Source of the DNA: Mesotaenium endlicherianum
Taxonomy: Eukaryota; Streptophyta; Zygnematophyceae; Zygnematales; Mesotaeniaceae
Length of the DNA: 64,000 bases
Direction: 5' to 3'
NCBI GenBank assembly: GCA_009602735.1
Contig: WELA01007952.1
Span: 823,899-887,898 of the forward strand
In this document: positions 33,439 through 46,360 of the stretch, in pieces
How the letters are laid out: every line of letters starts with the position of its first letter
Position numbering within the stretch: position 1 is the stretch's first letter
Notes under the pieces: model-generated
What the model was told of the DNA's origin: nothing
Seen by the model: only the letters and a program-made list of their open reading frames with translations
The model's database searches: none
Program-made: the position numbers and the translations under genes

Positions 33439-36400
33439 ATGTGGAGACAGGACCTCCTGTCACCTTCCCATGTCTACTGAAGGGACAGTTAGGGCGGTGC
33501 CCCAGCCGCCCGAAGGTGGAACCGTTTCATCGCCCCTTTGGCATTGGTCAACTGGTCTTTAAACTCCCAAGTGGCCCCAGAGGCATCGTAACCCTTCCAT
33601 CGGATGAGGTACTTCATGACATATTTAGACAATCGACGGATCGAGCGAGCATTTAAAATCTCATCGACCTCATAGTCCTCAGGGTCGCCGTCCCGGACAG
33701 CGGGGACAGGTCCCGGTTGGACAGGTAAGCGACCTGTGAACAGTGTATCACCTTTGATGTATGGTTCCAGGAAGGAGACATTAAAGACCCGGTGACCCTT
33801 GTAGTCCGCTGACATGTTCAGTTTGTAAGCATTCTGACCGACACGACGCACCACCCAATTTGGACCGGCCCAGACAGGGCCAAGCTTTTTCTTGACCACA
33901 CCAGGGAGGTACAGGTGCTGAGAATGCAGTTTGACTAAATCGCCCTCATAAAATGTCAGCTCCCGACGGTGTTGATTAGCGTATTTTTGTTGGTTTTCTT
34001 GGGCTTTGTGCAGGTTTTGTTGGACTTCTGACAGTGTGTCAGCAAACTCCTGAGTTAACTGGAGGGAGACCGGATTGTCAATCCCTTCCGGGTCAGCTAA
34101 AATCCTCCCAGTACATCTAAAGGAGACTTAGGGGCTCTACCCAGGCTGAGTTCAAAAGGAGTCTTGCCCGTTGATGCGTGCACCGCACTGTTGACCGCAA
34201 ATTGAATTTGAGGCAACAGGTCATCCCAATTATCTTGTTTTTGGTTAATATATGCTCTCAGCACCTCCTGCAGATCTCGGTTAGTTCTTTCAGTCTGCCC
34301 ATCAGTCTGAGGGTGGTTTGCTGTGCTGAGCAGCTGTTTGACCCCATTAAAGCTCTCCAGAACTTAGAGGTGAATTTTGGGTCTCGGTCTGAGATGATAT
34401 TAGAGGGTAGCCCATGTTGGCATACTACATGGTTGTAGAACTGTCTCGCTGTTTTGAGTGCAGTTACTTTGACAGTTGTGGGGATGAAAATGACCATTTT
34501 TGTCAGTTTATCCACAACTACCAATATCGAATCATGCCCATTAGCAGTTCGTGGCAGTGTGACCACCCAGTCCATGGATATAGTTTCCCAGCGTCCCGCT
34601 GGGATGGGCAACGATTGCAAGAGACCCCCCGGTGGTGTGTGCCTAGACTTATTTCTTTGACACTAATCACAGGACTTGACGTATTTCAAGACCTCTCGGG
34701 GCAACCCCTCCCAATAATAATGTTTTGCCAGTTTGCCAACAGTTTTGGCCTGCCCCAAATGCCCACCGAGTAAACTGTCATGTGCTTGACTCAATAAGGG
34801 ACCTGATTTCCAAGTTATTAGGAATGACCAGCTTCAGCCTGCCTGAAGTGGTTTAAGTCACCCAAACCCCGCCCTTAAGTTTATGCCCGAGTGCAGTAGC
34901 ACGACACACTATAGTAGTGGGGCTGGGCTCAAATGTTGGGTCAGAAAGGTAGGCATTCCTAAGTTGTTCAAAGAAGGACTTTTTCACCTTTAGTGAAGTG
35001 AGTGCACACAGGACTTTATCTACAGCATGCTGACTAAAGTTTCGTTCTTGCAAGTCAGGTCTTCTAGAGAGTGCATCAGCAGGATTCAACTTCCCTGGTT
35101 TATAGTCGATCTGGACTTGGAACTGCTCCANTTCCCAGCATCTGGCTCCACCGGTTCTCCCTCCTCAACAACTTGGACTTCTTCTGAAAGTGGGTCAGAG
35201 CTAGATAATCTGTAATCACCTTAAAGATTTTACCATGTAAGTATGCTCTCCACTGTTTGAGCACATGAATAATAGCTAGCAGCTCTTTATCATGCACTGA
35301 GTAATTAATCTCCGCTGGATTAAATTTCGTAGACTCGTACAACACAGGGTGCCACTCCTGCCTTACCTTACTATCCTTTGTGGTTTTGTTTGCAGGGGGC
35401 AACAAAATAGCACCCGTGGCAAAGTCCGAGGCATCAGTGACCACCTGCACCGATTTGCTGAAGTCATACACGGCTAGCACTGGGGCAGAACAAAGGGCAT
35501 CTTTAAGGGTCTGGAATGCAGCCTGCTGCTCTCCCCCCCACAAATACCCTATATCTTTCTTAGTAAGGTCAGTCAGTATACTGGCCTTTGTGGAATAATT
35601 CTCAATAAATCTCCTATAGTAATTAGCCAATCCGAGGAAGGATCTAACTTCAGAGACATACTGTGGTACTGGCCAGTCCCTTATGGTTTGGACTTTCTTA
35701 GGGTCCACACTGATGCCCTCTTTACTGACAACGTGGCCTAAGAATTCAATACTTTCCTTAAAGAAATCACACTTGCTCATTTTAGCATATAATTGATTTC
35801 TTCTCATAATGTTCATCACTGTCTTTAAGTGTTCACCGTGATGAGTCTCATCTTTAGAGAAAATTAAAATATCATCCAGGAAAACTTGCACAAATTTATC
35901 CAAATAAGTCCTGAAAATGTCATTCATAGCACCCATGAAGGTCGCAGGAGCATTTGTCACTCCAAATGGCATCACGTTGAACTCATAGTGTGCATAACGT
36001 GTGCGGAAGGCAATCTTGTGTTCACCCCCCTCAGCAATGCTGATTTGATGATAACCACTTTTGAGATCTATCTTATTGAACACCTTAGCACCAGACAGGG
36101 TATCAAGCAAGTCCTCGATCCCGGGTAAAGCATACATGTTCTTCACTGTGATTCTGTTTAGGGCTCTGTAATCCACACACATCCGCATAATGCCATCCTT
36201 TTTCTTAACAAATAGGATGGGTGCGCCGTAAGGTGATTTACTGGGGGAAATATAACCATTTTCCTCAAGCTCTGGAATCTGTGTTCTCAACTCCTCGCTC
36301 TCCACATAAGACAAGCCATAAGTGCGTTGCCAGGGTGGCTGACAACCAGGTAATAAATCGATCCTAAGATCTACTTCCCGCTCAGGATGTAGTCCTGGAG

Positions 36401-38778
36401 GCATATTAAATACATCCGTGTACTGAGCAACAATTTTCGCAGCAGTAGGGTGCTCCGGAGGGCTTACCTTTTTCTCCACCACTTCTTCAGGTTGAGGAGG
36501 TACCTCTCTTAGCAGCAGACATAACATTCTGTCTTCACACTGGTTCCAGCTTTTGACGAATTCCATTGCATTGAGCAACTTGCATCCTTCTGGAAGCCTC
36601 TTCTTCTCCTTCATTTGCCATCCACACAGGACAAGAGGAAGAGCACTGGTGGGTGCTAAGTCAGTCTGCCCATCACTGGCTCCTCTCACTTTAACTGTAC
36701 CTCTGCTCCAACACACTTCAACTTGATGTCTATTAAGCCAGGACCTGCCTAGCACGAGATCATAAAAGCCAGTGTTGAGTACCTCAAATGTAAGCGTTTC
36801 AATCAGAATTGCAATGCCAAAACCTAACTTGACCTCAATAGACTTGGTTATAACTCCTCCCGGGATACTTGAGGCATCTCCAAGGAATATTTTTCTATTC
36901 CCTTGGGTGACAGTAGGCAGCCTTAGCCGCTTAACTAAGTCCTTGTGGATAAAAGTATGTGACGCCCCTCCGTCAACAAATGCCTCACCTTCCTACCTGC
37001 AATCATGCAATGCAGTAGGATAGGGGGACTGTCTTATCCTGACTTTTACATTGTTCTCCTGACTTAGCAAAGAAATGTTGGACATCAGGTGGAACAAGCG
37101 CATCCAGAGTGTGCACTCTCTGGATGTCTATATTGGTGATGGTCTCCTATATCTGGTTGTCAGTCATGCATAGTGAATCCAGTTCAGCAGGACCCATTAT
37201 ACCCGCTACAAGGGGAGCTAGTGACGACTCACTATCTCTAGCATCCTCACAGTCAGTAGACTGGATTAGTGAATGTTGCTGTCTTTTAAAGGCTGGTCTT
37301 TTCTCTCGACCTTAGAAAGGTGCTCGACTGGACACTGCTATCTGAAGTGACCTGGCTGCTGGCAATGAAAGCAAATCGATTTTGCTGAGGCTGGTCTCGG
37401 CTTAGTCCTACCACCACCTCTTTCATTGCCGCCTCGAGAGAAACCCCCTCTACCTCTAGCCTGCATGGCATTATACTCATACTTATATCCATCACCCTCA
37501 TCATCCTCAGCCTGGTCTCCTTCAATTGCATTGTAGGAACCGTGGGGATTTTTGATAATCTTAGACACCAAAGCATTACTCTGGCGCTTGTGATTGAACT
37601 GTTGCTGATCCCAGGCATCAGCATCCTGGATCAAGTCAGCCAGTTTCTCATACTTCTTCTCAGCGAAATGACCAGAGACTTCGGATTTCAAGCCATACCT
37701 GAAGTATGCTATCCTATATCGTTCTGGCAAGTCTGGCTGCTTCATCATGTTCTCCTGGAACTTTTGAGCAAACTCAGCAACTGAAGTGGTCTGCTTCAGT
37801 GTCAGGGAGATCATCGCATAGATAGCTTTTTTCTGCTGGTTGATGACATCAAACTTCTCATGCAACTTCTCAACAAACTCTCCCCACGTAGGGTCACCGA
37901 GTTGCTGAGCCTTACGCTCTCCTTTCCAGTAAAGCCACCAGTCTGCGGCACTGCCTTTCAGTAGCGCACCGGTGTGCCTGACCTTCTCGTAATCTTACAA
38001 TTCTGGGAAGTTCTCCAGCCACTGCTCAACATCCGCGAGAAACTTGATCAGGTAATATTTTCTGTTTCTCTCAAGATCATACTCCTGTGGAGGTTTCGGC
38101 TTGGGCTTACTAGGCCCTCGGCCACCACCACTTGTGGTTTGAGACCCCAGTTGGTCTCTGTCCCGCAGTAGAGACATTATGATTCTTTTGTCCTCCTGTT
38201 GGGACTGATACATGGTCGCCATTTGCGACTGCATTTGAACGAACAATGCTCCTAAGTCTACACTCTGGGGTGCTAGTCTAGCAAATGCAGCAGCAGCATT
38301 GGCATGTACTCGATGAGTAGTGTCCTCAACAGTCCCTCTCGATCCTGCAGCAACAATTCCTCCCGTGTTCAGCCGGTCACGTATTTGACCTAGGGGTACA
38401 TTGAGTTGTACAGCAGGAGGTGGGTTCAGAATATTGGCCCTTGATGCCATAAGTTCTTCAACAGTGCGCTCGTCAGCTGGCTGTCTTTCCCTCCTTTCTG
38501 TATCTTCAGCGGCCTTTGCTAATTGTTCAGCTTCTAATCTGGCTCTCTCCTCCTCAGCTTGCTGTGCTGCGACTGCGGCAATAGCAGCTGCCTCATCTGC
38601 AGCCTCTCTAGCTGCAGTATCTGCCACTGCTTCAGAATAGGTACGGGTTCCCGCTACATGGGTTTCAGCCTGGTTTTTGACATTCTCGTTATCCTGGTTC
38701 TCCATGTCTCGGGAGTTGCTAGTTTGAGACCATGTCCTTACCATACAAACAAGACTGTGATAACTGCTCCGATACCAC

Positions 38779-39522
38779 TGAAATGAATCGACTTACCAAA
38801 TAGGCGATTAACAATTAATAAAGATCTTTATGTCAGCAAGTAATCCTTATGGTATTTTTCGTTAACTGATTAAACGGCAAAAAGACAACACACTAGCAGT
38901 GAACAACACTCGTAAGTCAAATGCGAGTAAACTAGCATCAATAATGCAATCAGTAAACTCATACATAAGCAAGGTTAGAAGACAGTGCGTATCAATGGCT
39001 TCTCGCCTTGGATTCAGATCTCTCTCAGTAAGCTGTACAAGAGAGTTGGCCTCGTTTCCNACAAGAGAGTTGGCCTAGTTTCCAAATGCCCAACTGGAGA
39101 GCAATGCCTAGCATATGTACATGGAATGAGTTTACTGTTCAACGGCCAGTGCGATGGCACCGTCTACTCGGGAGTTAACCACGTTGGTAGGACCTCGGTT
39201 AACCAAATCCACCGCCATCTCCCATCATCCCGAATCGCCATCCATCCTAAGGATGTCATCTGGCCATTCATCTAGCACAACACACTTAGATGCATATCTA
39301 GGCAGTTCGCTGCTACCGAGTACGGAAGGCAGCTGGCTGTCAAAGAATGTGTCAGCAAGTTGACCTAAGTTGACTCCAGCCTGCTGCTTCCGGCTGAGTC
39401 ATAAAACTGATGATTTAATAAAGTCCAGCAGACTCAATATTAACTAAAGTTCAGCAGGCTGAACTTATTTAACTATATTATTTAAATGAATATTATATCA
39501 ACCAATATACTGATTGATTACA
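38779..39522 (-). repeat. 5' LTR of element B
   Basis: 744 bp including an N join (39060) with a short repeated segment. Plus-strand ends TGAAATGAATCG and TTGATTACA. It is preceded by the inverted primer site GCTCCGATACCA (38766-38777). Confidence 0.9.
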
Positions 39523-41655
39523 ATGCAGAAGAAGGACGGCATATGGTATTATGGTGATTCTAAGAGAGTGGTGATACCTGACATCAAGGAGCTACGAGAC
39601 TTACTACTTGCGGAGCATCATGATTACTTATATGCTGGACACTTTGGAAGCAAGAAGACGGCAAGCGTGCTGAAGCGGGAGTACTATTGGAGAAATATGG
39701 ACAACGACATCGAGGAGTGGATGAGGAGTTTCGATGCGTGCCAGCGAAAGAAGACACCAAATTAAAAGAAGGGAGGTACATTGCAGCCCCTGCCTATTCC
39801 AGAGTATCCTTGGGAGCAGATTGCTATGGACTTCATCACATCTTTACCAGTGAGTGGTCAAGGACACGATGCAATTTGGGTTGTGTCTGATCGGCTCAGC
39901 AAGATGGCTTACTTCATTCCCATGAAGAAGACTTGTACGGCAGCAGATGTGGCACGGCTATTCTTCGATCATATTTTCAGGCTACATGGGTTGCCGAAGG
40001 TGATTGTTTTAGATCGGGATCCAAGGTTTACTAGCAACTTTTGGCAGTCATTGTTTACTTTGTTGGGGACCAAGTTGAGTATGAGCACTTCCTATCATCC
40101 TCAAACAGACGGGCAGAGTCAGAGGCTCAACAGAATCTGCAAGAGATGCCCAGGAGTTTCACTATGGAGGACCCTTCAGAGTGGGACAAGAAGCTGCCGG
40201 GGTTGGAGTTTGCCTACAACAACAGCATGCAGGGATCGACCAAGCAGTCGCCATTCACCATGGTTATGGGAGAGAAGTATATCATCCAGAAAAAATCTTG
40301 TTGGAGAAGACCAAGGAGACTCAGGTTCCTACTACACAAGCTTTTATGGAGCAGATGGCCAACACTTGGGATATGGCAAAGACGATTATTCGGAAGGCAC
40401 AAGTAGAGCAGGTCAAGCATGCTAACAAGCACAGGAGGGAAGTGACATTCCATGTGGGTGACAAAGTACTCTTGTCAACACAGAATCTACCTTTCACGGG
40501 CAAAAGGAAACTGCGGGCACGGTGCACAGGTCCCTTTGTGGTGCTCAAGCAGGTTAATCCAATGACCTACAAGTTGGAACTTCCTTCAGGCTGGCATATC
40601 CATGATGTGTTCCATGTCAGTTGTTTGCGGCCGTATGTTGACCCGAATGAAGGACATCGAGGACGACTACGTTCACCGCCACCACCGCTCGAGATCGATG
40701 ATGTATTGGAGTATGAAGTGGAGGCAATTGTCGGCGATCGACGAGTCAAGCGAGGTCAACGACTTGTTCAAGAGTATCTGGTCAAGTGGAAAGGCTACCA
40801 TGCGGACAATAACAGTTGGGAGCCCGAGGCCAACTTGACTCATTGTAAGAGTAAGTTGAGACGTTATCTGCAGAATGCGTCGAGGACGTCGCATCTTGAG
40901 GAGGGGGATGATGTAAGGTCATAAGTTTATAAAGTGCAGTTTTGAGTTCCTTAAAAGTATGTTTTGATTACATAGAAGTGTAGAGTGTATTTATTTGGTC
41001 ATTTTGATATAAAGTTCATCAAATTTGGTCAAGTATTGAGAGAGTTATGGATTTCCGAAGTTTAATTAGTTTTCAGGTCGGTTGACGACTGTCCTTAGTT
41101 CGCGATGAGCGCGACCGTCGGATTGACCGACAGCGTTGAGCGATCTGGCCCGTTAGAATGAACTCGAACCTTCACGTAAGTTCGGCTGACGCGGAGTGCC
41201 GACTAGGTCGATTTACCTAGAAGTTTCGATTTAGCCTAGCGCGTCTAAGATAGAATATTCTAGTAATGTCGATGCATGTATGTGGACGTCAATTCGGCCC
41301 GACACGTAAGATTAGACTGGTCTGGTTTACTCACAAATATTCTGGAAGGGACGATTTGACGAACACTTCGCAAAATCCGTTGCTTCCTCCTAGAGAGGAG
41401 CACTTAGGCAGAAAATTATAAATAGGCATAACTTCTTCATTTCTTAACAGTTTTCACTTCTGTAAATTTCTACGGGTTTGTAATGACAAGACCTTTCATC
41501 CTACATCATTTGTGAGCACTTTCTTGCTACTCAAAATGTTGAGTAAATTTCCTAAGCTTTCTTAGTGATATGTCGCTGCACTCTTTAGTATGATTGCAAC
41601 TAGTTCCTTTCCTCGTGAGTTACTACGCTTCCACTAGGGCACTCTGCCCCTTTCA
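39523..41655 (+). mobile_element. Family 2 chromovirus, plus copy, 5'-truncated; broken
   Basis: The second family 2 half, in opposite orientation to the copy at 17.9-28.8 kb. It starts at integrase (MQKKDGIWYYGDSKRV, HHDYLYAGHFG), continues through the D,D,E core (MDFITSLPVSGQGHD, LDRDPRFTSNFW, HPQTDGQSQRLN) to a chromodomain (about 40.68-40.87 kb; EYEVEAIVGDRRVKRGQRLVQEYLVKWKGYHADNNSWEPE) and a 3' LTR at 40909-41655 after GAGGAGGGGGA. Nothing upstream of integrase is present: it begins at the same base as the other copy. It has a few breaks. Its right flank is a family 1 gag fragment. Confidence 0.88.
40909..41655 (+). repeat. Family 2 LTR (3' LTR of the plus copy)
   Basis: 747 bp, TGATGTAAGGTC to CTGCCCCTTTCA. 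It matches the inverted LTR at 17865-18605 with moderate divergence. Confidence 0.88.
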
Positions 41656-41718
41656 CTATCCTATACCACTCTGGCAACTCTGGCTACTTCATCATGTCCT
41701 GTTGGAACTTTTGAGCAA
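41656..41718 (-). mobile_element. Family 1 gag fragment
   Basis: 63 bp matching inverted family 1 gag (as at about 37.71-37.77 kb). It is caught between the family 2 LTR end and the start of the family 3 plus copy. It shows that both elements inserted into an older family 1 copy. Confidence 0.75.
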
Positions 41719-42510
41719 TGTCATGATTTATTGAGTCGAGGTTGACGTGCAAAATCGAGTACCACTTGTGTGAACCATCAACCTAGAAAGATTGACTTTG
41801 CATTGACCTTACGCATCAATATGTTGACCTTTTCTAGATTTCCAAGTCACCAAAGTGTAGCACATCAAAGCATCTTCCAAATGGCACCGATTTTGCGTCG
41901 TTTGGTTAAGTATCGAGCGAGATACGCGCAATCTAGTCTGCACCCCTTTTGGCCCCTAGCGGAATCACACCAAATGGCCAACTTGTGACTCAATGTACCC
42001 AAAGGTGACATTGTTGACCATTCGTGACCCCAAAATTCCCTAGCTTTGTACATACAAATCCGCGAGCCTCTTAGACTACATCAATCTTGCAAGTCCATAG
42101 TATAAGTGCATCATTGAGGCTATAACTTGGTGCATCACCGACTCCTAGAGGAAAATTCCTCAAGTTTTAGATTCACTTTTGAGGCGCTATCTAGGTAATA
42201 TCACCCAAGGTACGCTCCACCAATGAGAGACACATAGCATATTCTACGTGCATTGCTTTGATTGATTAGAGTCGTGTTTAGCCTATAGGAGTGTTAGTAC
42301 ATGCCTTGTACACATTAGTGGACATAGGAGAGCCTCCTAGAGTGACTACATGCATTGGATCCGCCGCATACGACGCCGGGTTTCCAGGAGTATAAGTACC
42401 AGAGATGTCCCTAGAGGAACATCTTTCAAAAGTCCTATTATGCCAGTTGTAAGTAACAGAAATTATCAGTAAAACTTACACTTTTATCTCTTGTGTTTTC
42501 AGGACCACTT
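41719..42510 (+). repeat. Probable LTR of family 3 plus copy
   Basis: The start TGTCATGATTT is fixed by the sharp switch from family 1 gag. A TATA-like TATAAGTA lies at 42391-42398. The right end is uncertain; TTTTCA at about 42503 is one candidate. No standard TGG primer site was recognised after it. Confidence 0.5.
42391..42398 (+). promoter_or_regulatory. TATA-like box of the family 3 LTR
   Basis: TATAAGTA about 110 bases before the presumed LTR end and 380 bases before the gag start. Confidence 0.4.
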
Positions 42511-42951
42511 AGTTACTCTCTTGTGAAGAGCAGACCCTCTTGACTTCCAGTCACTTGAAGAACTTCACAAGTGGTGAGCAAAGTCACAGCTTAAACCCGT
42601 GCATGGGACTACTCTTGAAGATCATGATGTGCTTCCAGTGATCTTTTGGGCCATACTCCATTAGTTGTTTTCCTACCAGATTACAGTCTTGAGGTGCTCA
42701 CTTTGGAGAGTACACACTCTTTGTTTTTGAAAGACCTCTCTTTGCCTGCAAGCAATTAGAAGCTTCAACGTATGCCTACCCGTAGTGGGCGTTCTTATCA
42801 GCCATACTACGAAGGGGTTAGTGAGGAAGACTCAGACTCAGATCTCAGCACTATCACTGAACCCTCTAAAGAGGGATAACCCGCGCTCCAGCGCGCGGCA
42901 GTTGCTTTTGAGCCACCGTCCCAGTGGGCTCATTACGATTCTTGGTATCCT

Positions 42952-43476
42952 ATGGCAGGTGACCAAGAGGTCAAGACTGACAGGTCCGCCTATTGCTTCA
43001 ACGGCAGGCTAGGCACCTGTGATCTGGAAGATACCATCTCGGAGTTTCAGGCTGACTTCACGGCAGCAAAGCTTAAGACGCCCACGTTGACGAAGCGCGA
43101 CGCCTTCGACACGCTTATGCGCTACCTCTCTCATGAGGCCCGCGACACCTTTCGCAAGAAGGAAGCTGAGCTCCGGACACGCACCGAGCTTGTAGGTGAC
43201 CTTCCAGTGGCGACCCTGCTAGCCGACCCAGTGCAAGCCTTCTGGAACATCCTCAAGACAGAGTTCCAGGCTGTAACTGAAGAGAAGGTGTACGAGCTGC
43301 ACCACTTCTTCCGACGCAAGAACGAGACAATGCGCATGATGTATCGCCGCTTGGTGCACCTACGCCGCGACGTCGGCACTGTCACCAACCGGGAGGCCGC
43401 GGAGATCTTATTGCGCGTTGTCGAGCCGCGTCTGAGGGAGAGGGCTGTCGTCCCCCTCATTGACCGCCACGGTTAG
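42952..43476 (+). CDS. Gag capsid-like region of family 3
   Basis: Part of the family 3 gag. FNGRLGTCDLEDTISEFQADF, YLSHEARDTFRKKEAEL, DPVQAFWNILKTEFQAVTEE, YELHHFFRRKNETMRMMYRRL and LRRDVGTVTNREAAEILLRVVEPRLRE follow the usual retrotransposon-gag order (a FxG-type start, then a W/F-rich helix and a run of helices). Two zinc knuckles lie downstream at about 43738-43860 (CWSCGKTGHSRQNC and CSYCGKAGHLQIVC). Two knuckles are unusual next to the single knuckle of families 1 and 4. Confidence 0.75.
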   Translation: MAGDQEVKTDRSAYCFNGRLGTCDLEDTISEFQADFTAAKLKTPTLTKRDAFDTLMRYLSHEARDTFRKKEAELRTRTELVGDLPVATLLADPVQAFWNILKTEFQAVTEEKVYELHHFFRRKNETMRMMYRRLVHLRRDVGTVTNREAAEILLRVVEPRLRERAVVPLIDRHG

Positions 43477-44865
43477 AAGTATTCGCTGGAGCAGGCCTAC
43501 CTGTCCGTTGAGAAGCAAGGCCTGGCCGCCGCACGGAGCAACATTAGCGATCGTGTGGGCCTCGCATCTACGGGCGTACGCTAGGAGGCCTCGGTGCTGC
43601 CATCTTCCATGATGCGCACAACGCCTGTCCGCCAGCCCCAGCAGCAGTAGCAGCCTCAGCGCTCTCAGCTGCCCTAAAAGACGCAGCAGCGCGGAGCTAC
43701 GCATGGCCACATTTCCATGGCCGCCACAACGAGTGACCCCTGCTGGTCTTGCGGAAAGACGGGCCACTCACGCCAGAACTGCACGCTCGCGCAGAATGGC
43801 AAGCTCGGCTATTGCAGCTATTGTGGCAAGGCCGGCCATTTGCAGATCGTTTGTCTGCAGAAGAAGCGGGACGTCGAGAACGGACGCGCTCGTGACGGTC
43901 CTTCGCCTGCAGCAAGACAGCGAGACGGGCGCAACCCTTGCACGGGTGGACGCCAGCTATGGCCACGACGAACGCCGCACTAACTTCCGTAGCCAACTAT
44001 TGCAACTTTGACGACGTCAGTGACGCCCTCGTGGAGGCCAACGCGGAGACTGCAAGACTCCGTGGCCTCTTTGACGCCAACAGCTACGACGCGTGCGGAG
44101 CGCTCTACGCGCACGCTCCACCGTCCTACGCCACAGCTCTGACAGCTGGCGCCCGCGCAGCCCCTGCGCACACGCCTGGCTCCGATCCTCGACAATCTCC
44201 GACGTCAACACTCAGCTCCGCGGCAGCACCGCAGCCCTGCGCACGTCCACGCAACGATGTAGCGTCCGCGATCGGAGCTGCAGGAGCCCGCTCAGACGGC
44301 CCTGCCAGCTCTTCGCACACCGCGCTAACATCTGTTAGCATCGGCAGCGCACGCTCTAACAGGCTGCCAGACGGCAGGCTACTGGCCTGCGCGGCCGCGC
44401 CATCCCTTGACGTAGGCACGCCCGCAGACGAGACCGCACGCACGCCAGTCTTGGCTCTGACAGAGCCCCTGGCCTGCGCTGCCCTGCTGTCGCCAGCAAG
44501 CTTCCCCTCGGCCCGCGCAACGACAGCTAGCACGCCAGCACGAGCTCACCGGGCGGCACGCACGGCTGCAGCTAGCACAGCTGCAGTGTCCCTTGCCGTA
44601 CGCACGGCACGCCCGTGCGCATATCTGCGCACAGGCCGGAACAGCCGCCCCCTGCTGGCTGCTGCAGACAGCAGGCCCCAGCAGAGGCCACCACTTGTGG
44701 CCTGCACAACAGGTGGGGTCACTCCTGCCGACAGCAGCGTGTCCACGCGCGCACTTGCACGTACGCGCACGCCGCACATCGCGCTGCAAGACCCGCTGCG
44801 CAGCCGCCGACGCCACGACAGTTTTGCAGCAGCAGCCGCAGCTGCGCACGGCAGCTGCGCACAGG

Positions 44866-45196
44866 TGCTGCCACGTGGCGCACGCACGCAATCCGGCACG
44901 GCCAGCGCAAAGACAGCGGCTGCGACCGCCATCTTCAGGTAGGGGGGGGCAACCCCGACTGCGACGTGCGGTCAAATCCCCGGACAGGGCGCCGACGGCG
45001 CGCCCGCAGTTGCGTACAGCAAGGGTTTTATCCCTGGCGCACACGTGCCGCCACTTGGCACGCGCGCACAACCCGGCTCAGCCAACGCTGATCTGGCGGC
45101 CACGACCGCCATCCTCAATCAGAGGGGGGCTATCCCAACAGCGCTGTGCGGCCAGATCGCCGTGCAGGGTCCTGACGGCGCCAACACGTGCCAAGA
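44866..45196 (+). repeat. Imperfect tandem repeat in the family 3 linker
   Basis: Two copies of about 165-175 bp (from about 44866 and about 45045) share the order GCCACxTGGC, CGACCGCCATC, a run of Gs, and CAGGGxxCxGACGGCG. They lie in the Ala-rich Gag linker, so the linker seems to have grown by duplication. Confidence 0.55.
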
Positions 45197-46049
45197 CTGA
45201 CGCCGACGCCGTTTTAACGACGCGACCCCTTGGCTCCAAGAGCCACCAGGAGGCGCCACGTGGCAGCCTCCCGGCAGCCGCGTGCTCGCCAGCAGCTGCA
45301 CCCGTTCCTGCAGCTGCGCACTTGACAGCCGCTGCGCCTCCGGCTGCTACGCATGCGCTTGCGCCTGCGTCTGCAAGTGTGCGGGCGTCCGCACACGCGC
45401 CAGCCGCCATGACAGCGTCAGCCGCCACGCCAGGCCTTGGGGGAGGCTCTGCGACAGGCAACGCGGCAGGCCATTTGACATGCCCTGCGGCAGGCGGCGC
45501 AGCAGGCCTTGCGGTAGACCGCGCATCAGGCTCCGCGGCAGGCCTTGCGGCTGCGCCAGTAGCTGCCATTCTGGGTTGTTGCGCACGTACGCAGCCTCTT
45601 GGCAGCCGCCTTGCGATTGGTCGACGAGCCGCGAGCACACGCTTGCGGCACCAGCCGGTCGACTTGCAGCGCCGCAGAAGCGCGAAGGGCCAGACCAGGG
45701 TCGACGGACGGAGGAGGCGCCGCGCCTGCCCCGTTTGTTAAGCGTGTTGGAGACGCCTGCAGCCCCAGCGGAGCCCGCGCCACGTGCGCTCGCCTCGCCG
45801 ATGACGACGGTACAGCTCAGCGCCGAAGTCATCTCGCTGGCGCTGCATCGCATGCCGGCGGTCTCCTTTGCGGAGCTCGGTGTTTCCATGGAGGCAACGA
45901 GGCAGGCCGCTTAGTTGCTACTTCGGTCACGCGCAGATATGTGCGCGTTGCCATTGGCAGGCCTATAGCCAATGCTGCAACCGCGCTGTGATCCGCACCA
46001 GCGCGCCCTGCGCATGAGTGCAGAATGATCAGCACTCCTAACGCTGCGT

Positions 46050-46360
46050 TTTTGGATAATTCGCAGAGGATCGTGCTCGTCAACACCCAGGCGCCGCAGC
46101 GCATCATGTTTGACACAGGCGCGCAGCCGGTCCTCATCGGCCTGCGCTACTTCCGTGGTTGGGGCTCTCTTCGGCCGACTTGGAGGACTTGCTGACGCGC
46201 ATCAACATTGCGGCCGGCACCTCAGAGTCCGTCACAGGTCGCACAAGGCTGGCACTGCGGTTCACTCTGCGCCCGGGCACTGCAGACGAGACGACCATCC
46301 ATCAGCACGCGCTCGTCATTCCTTCAGAGTCCTTCAACGTACTACTAGGGTAGGACGTGC
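46050..46360 (+). other. Aspartic protease region of family 3
   Basis: VNTQAPQRIMFDTGAQPVLIGL carries the D-T-G-A active-site motif (46112-46123). Downstream, RTRLALRFTLRPGTADETTIHQHALVIPSE and FNVLLG resemble the flap and C-terminal hydrophobic strand of retroelement proteases. It lies between the Gag linker and the DNMT-bearing part. Confidence 0.7.

Larger units (their letters stand above)
30649..39522 (-). mobile_element. Family 1 chromovirus element B, full length, with extra ORF; broken
   Basis: An 8.87-kb minus-strand relative of element A with both LTRs. In plus coordinates: 3' LTR 30649-31367, purine tract and hairpin about 31368-31402, extra ORF about 31.66-33.0 kb, spacer with two polypurine-like copies 33364-33438, chromodomain about 33.5-33.65 kb, integrase about 33.9-34.8 kb, RNase H and RT about 35.1-36.4 kb, protease about 36.8-37.0 kb, gag about 37.3-38.74 kb, primer site 38766-38777, 5' LTR 38779-39522. 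LTRs differ by roughly 8-10% by eye, so B is clearly older than A. Flanks (GTGTC and ATGCA) do not match, so no target duplication remains. It has roughly ten or more breaks. N joins lie at 35131 and 39060. Confidence 0.9.

Noticed and set aside
44379-45889. Long Ala/Cys-rich ORFs on the minus strand in the 44-46 kb region
   Set aside because: They are antisense frames kept open by very high GC; the plus strand has the gag knuckles and protease in order.
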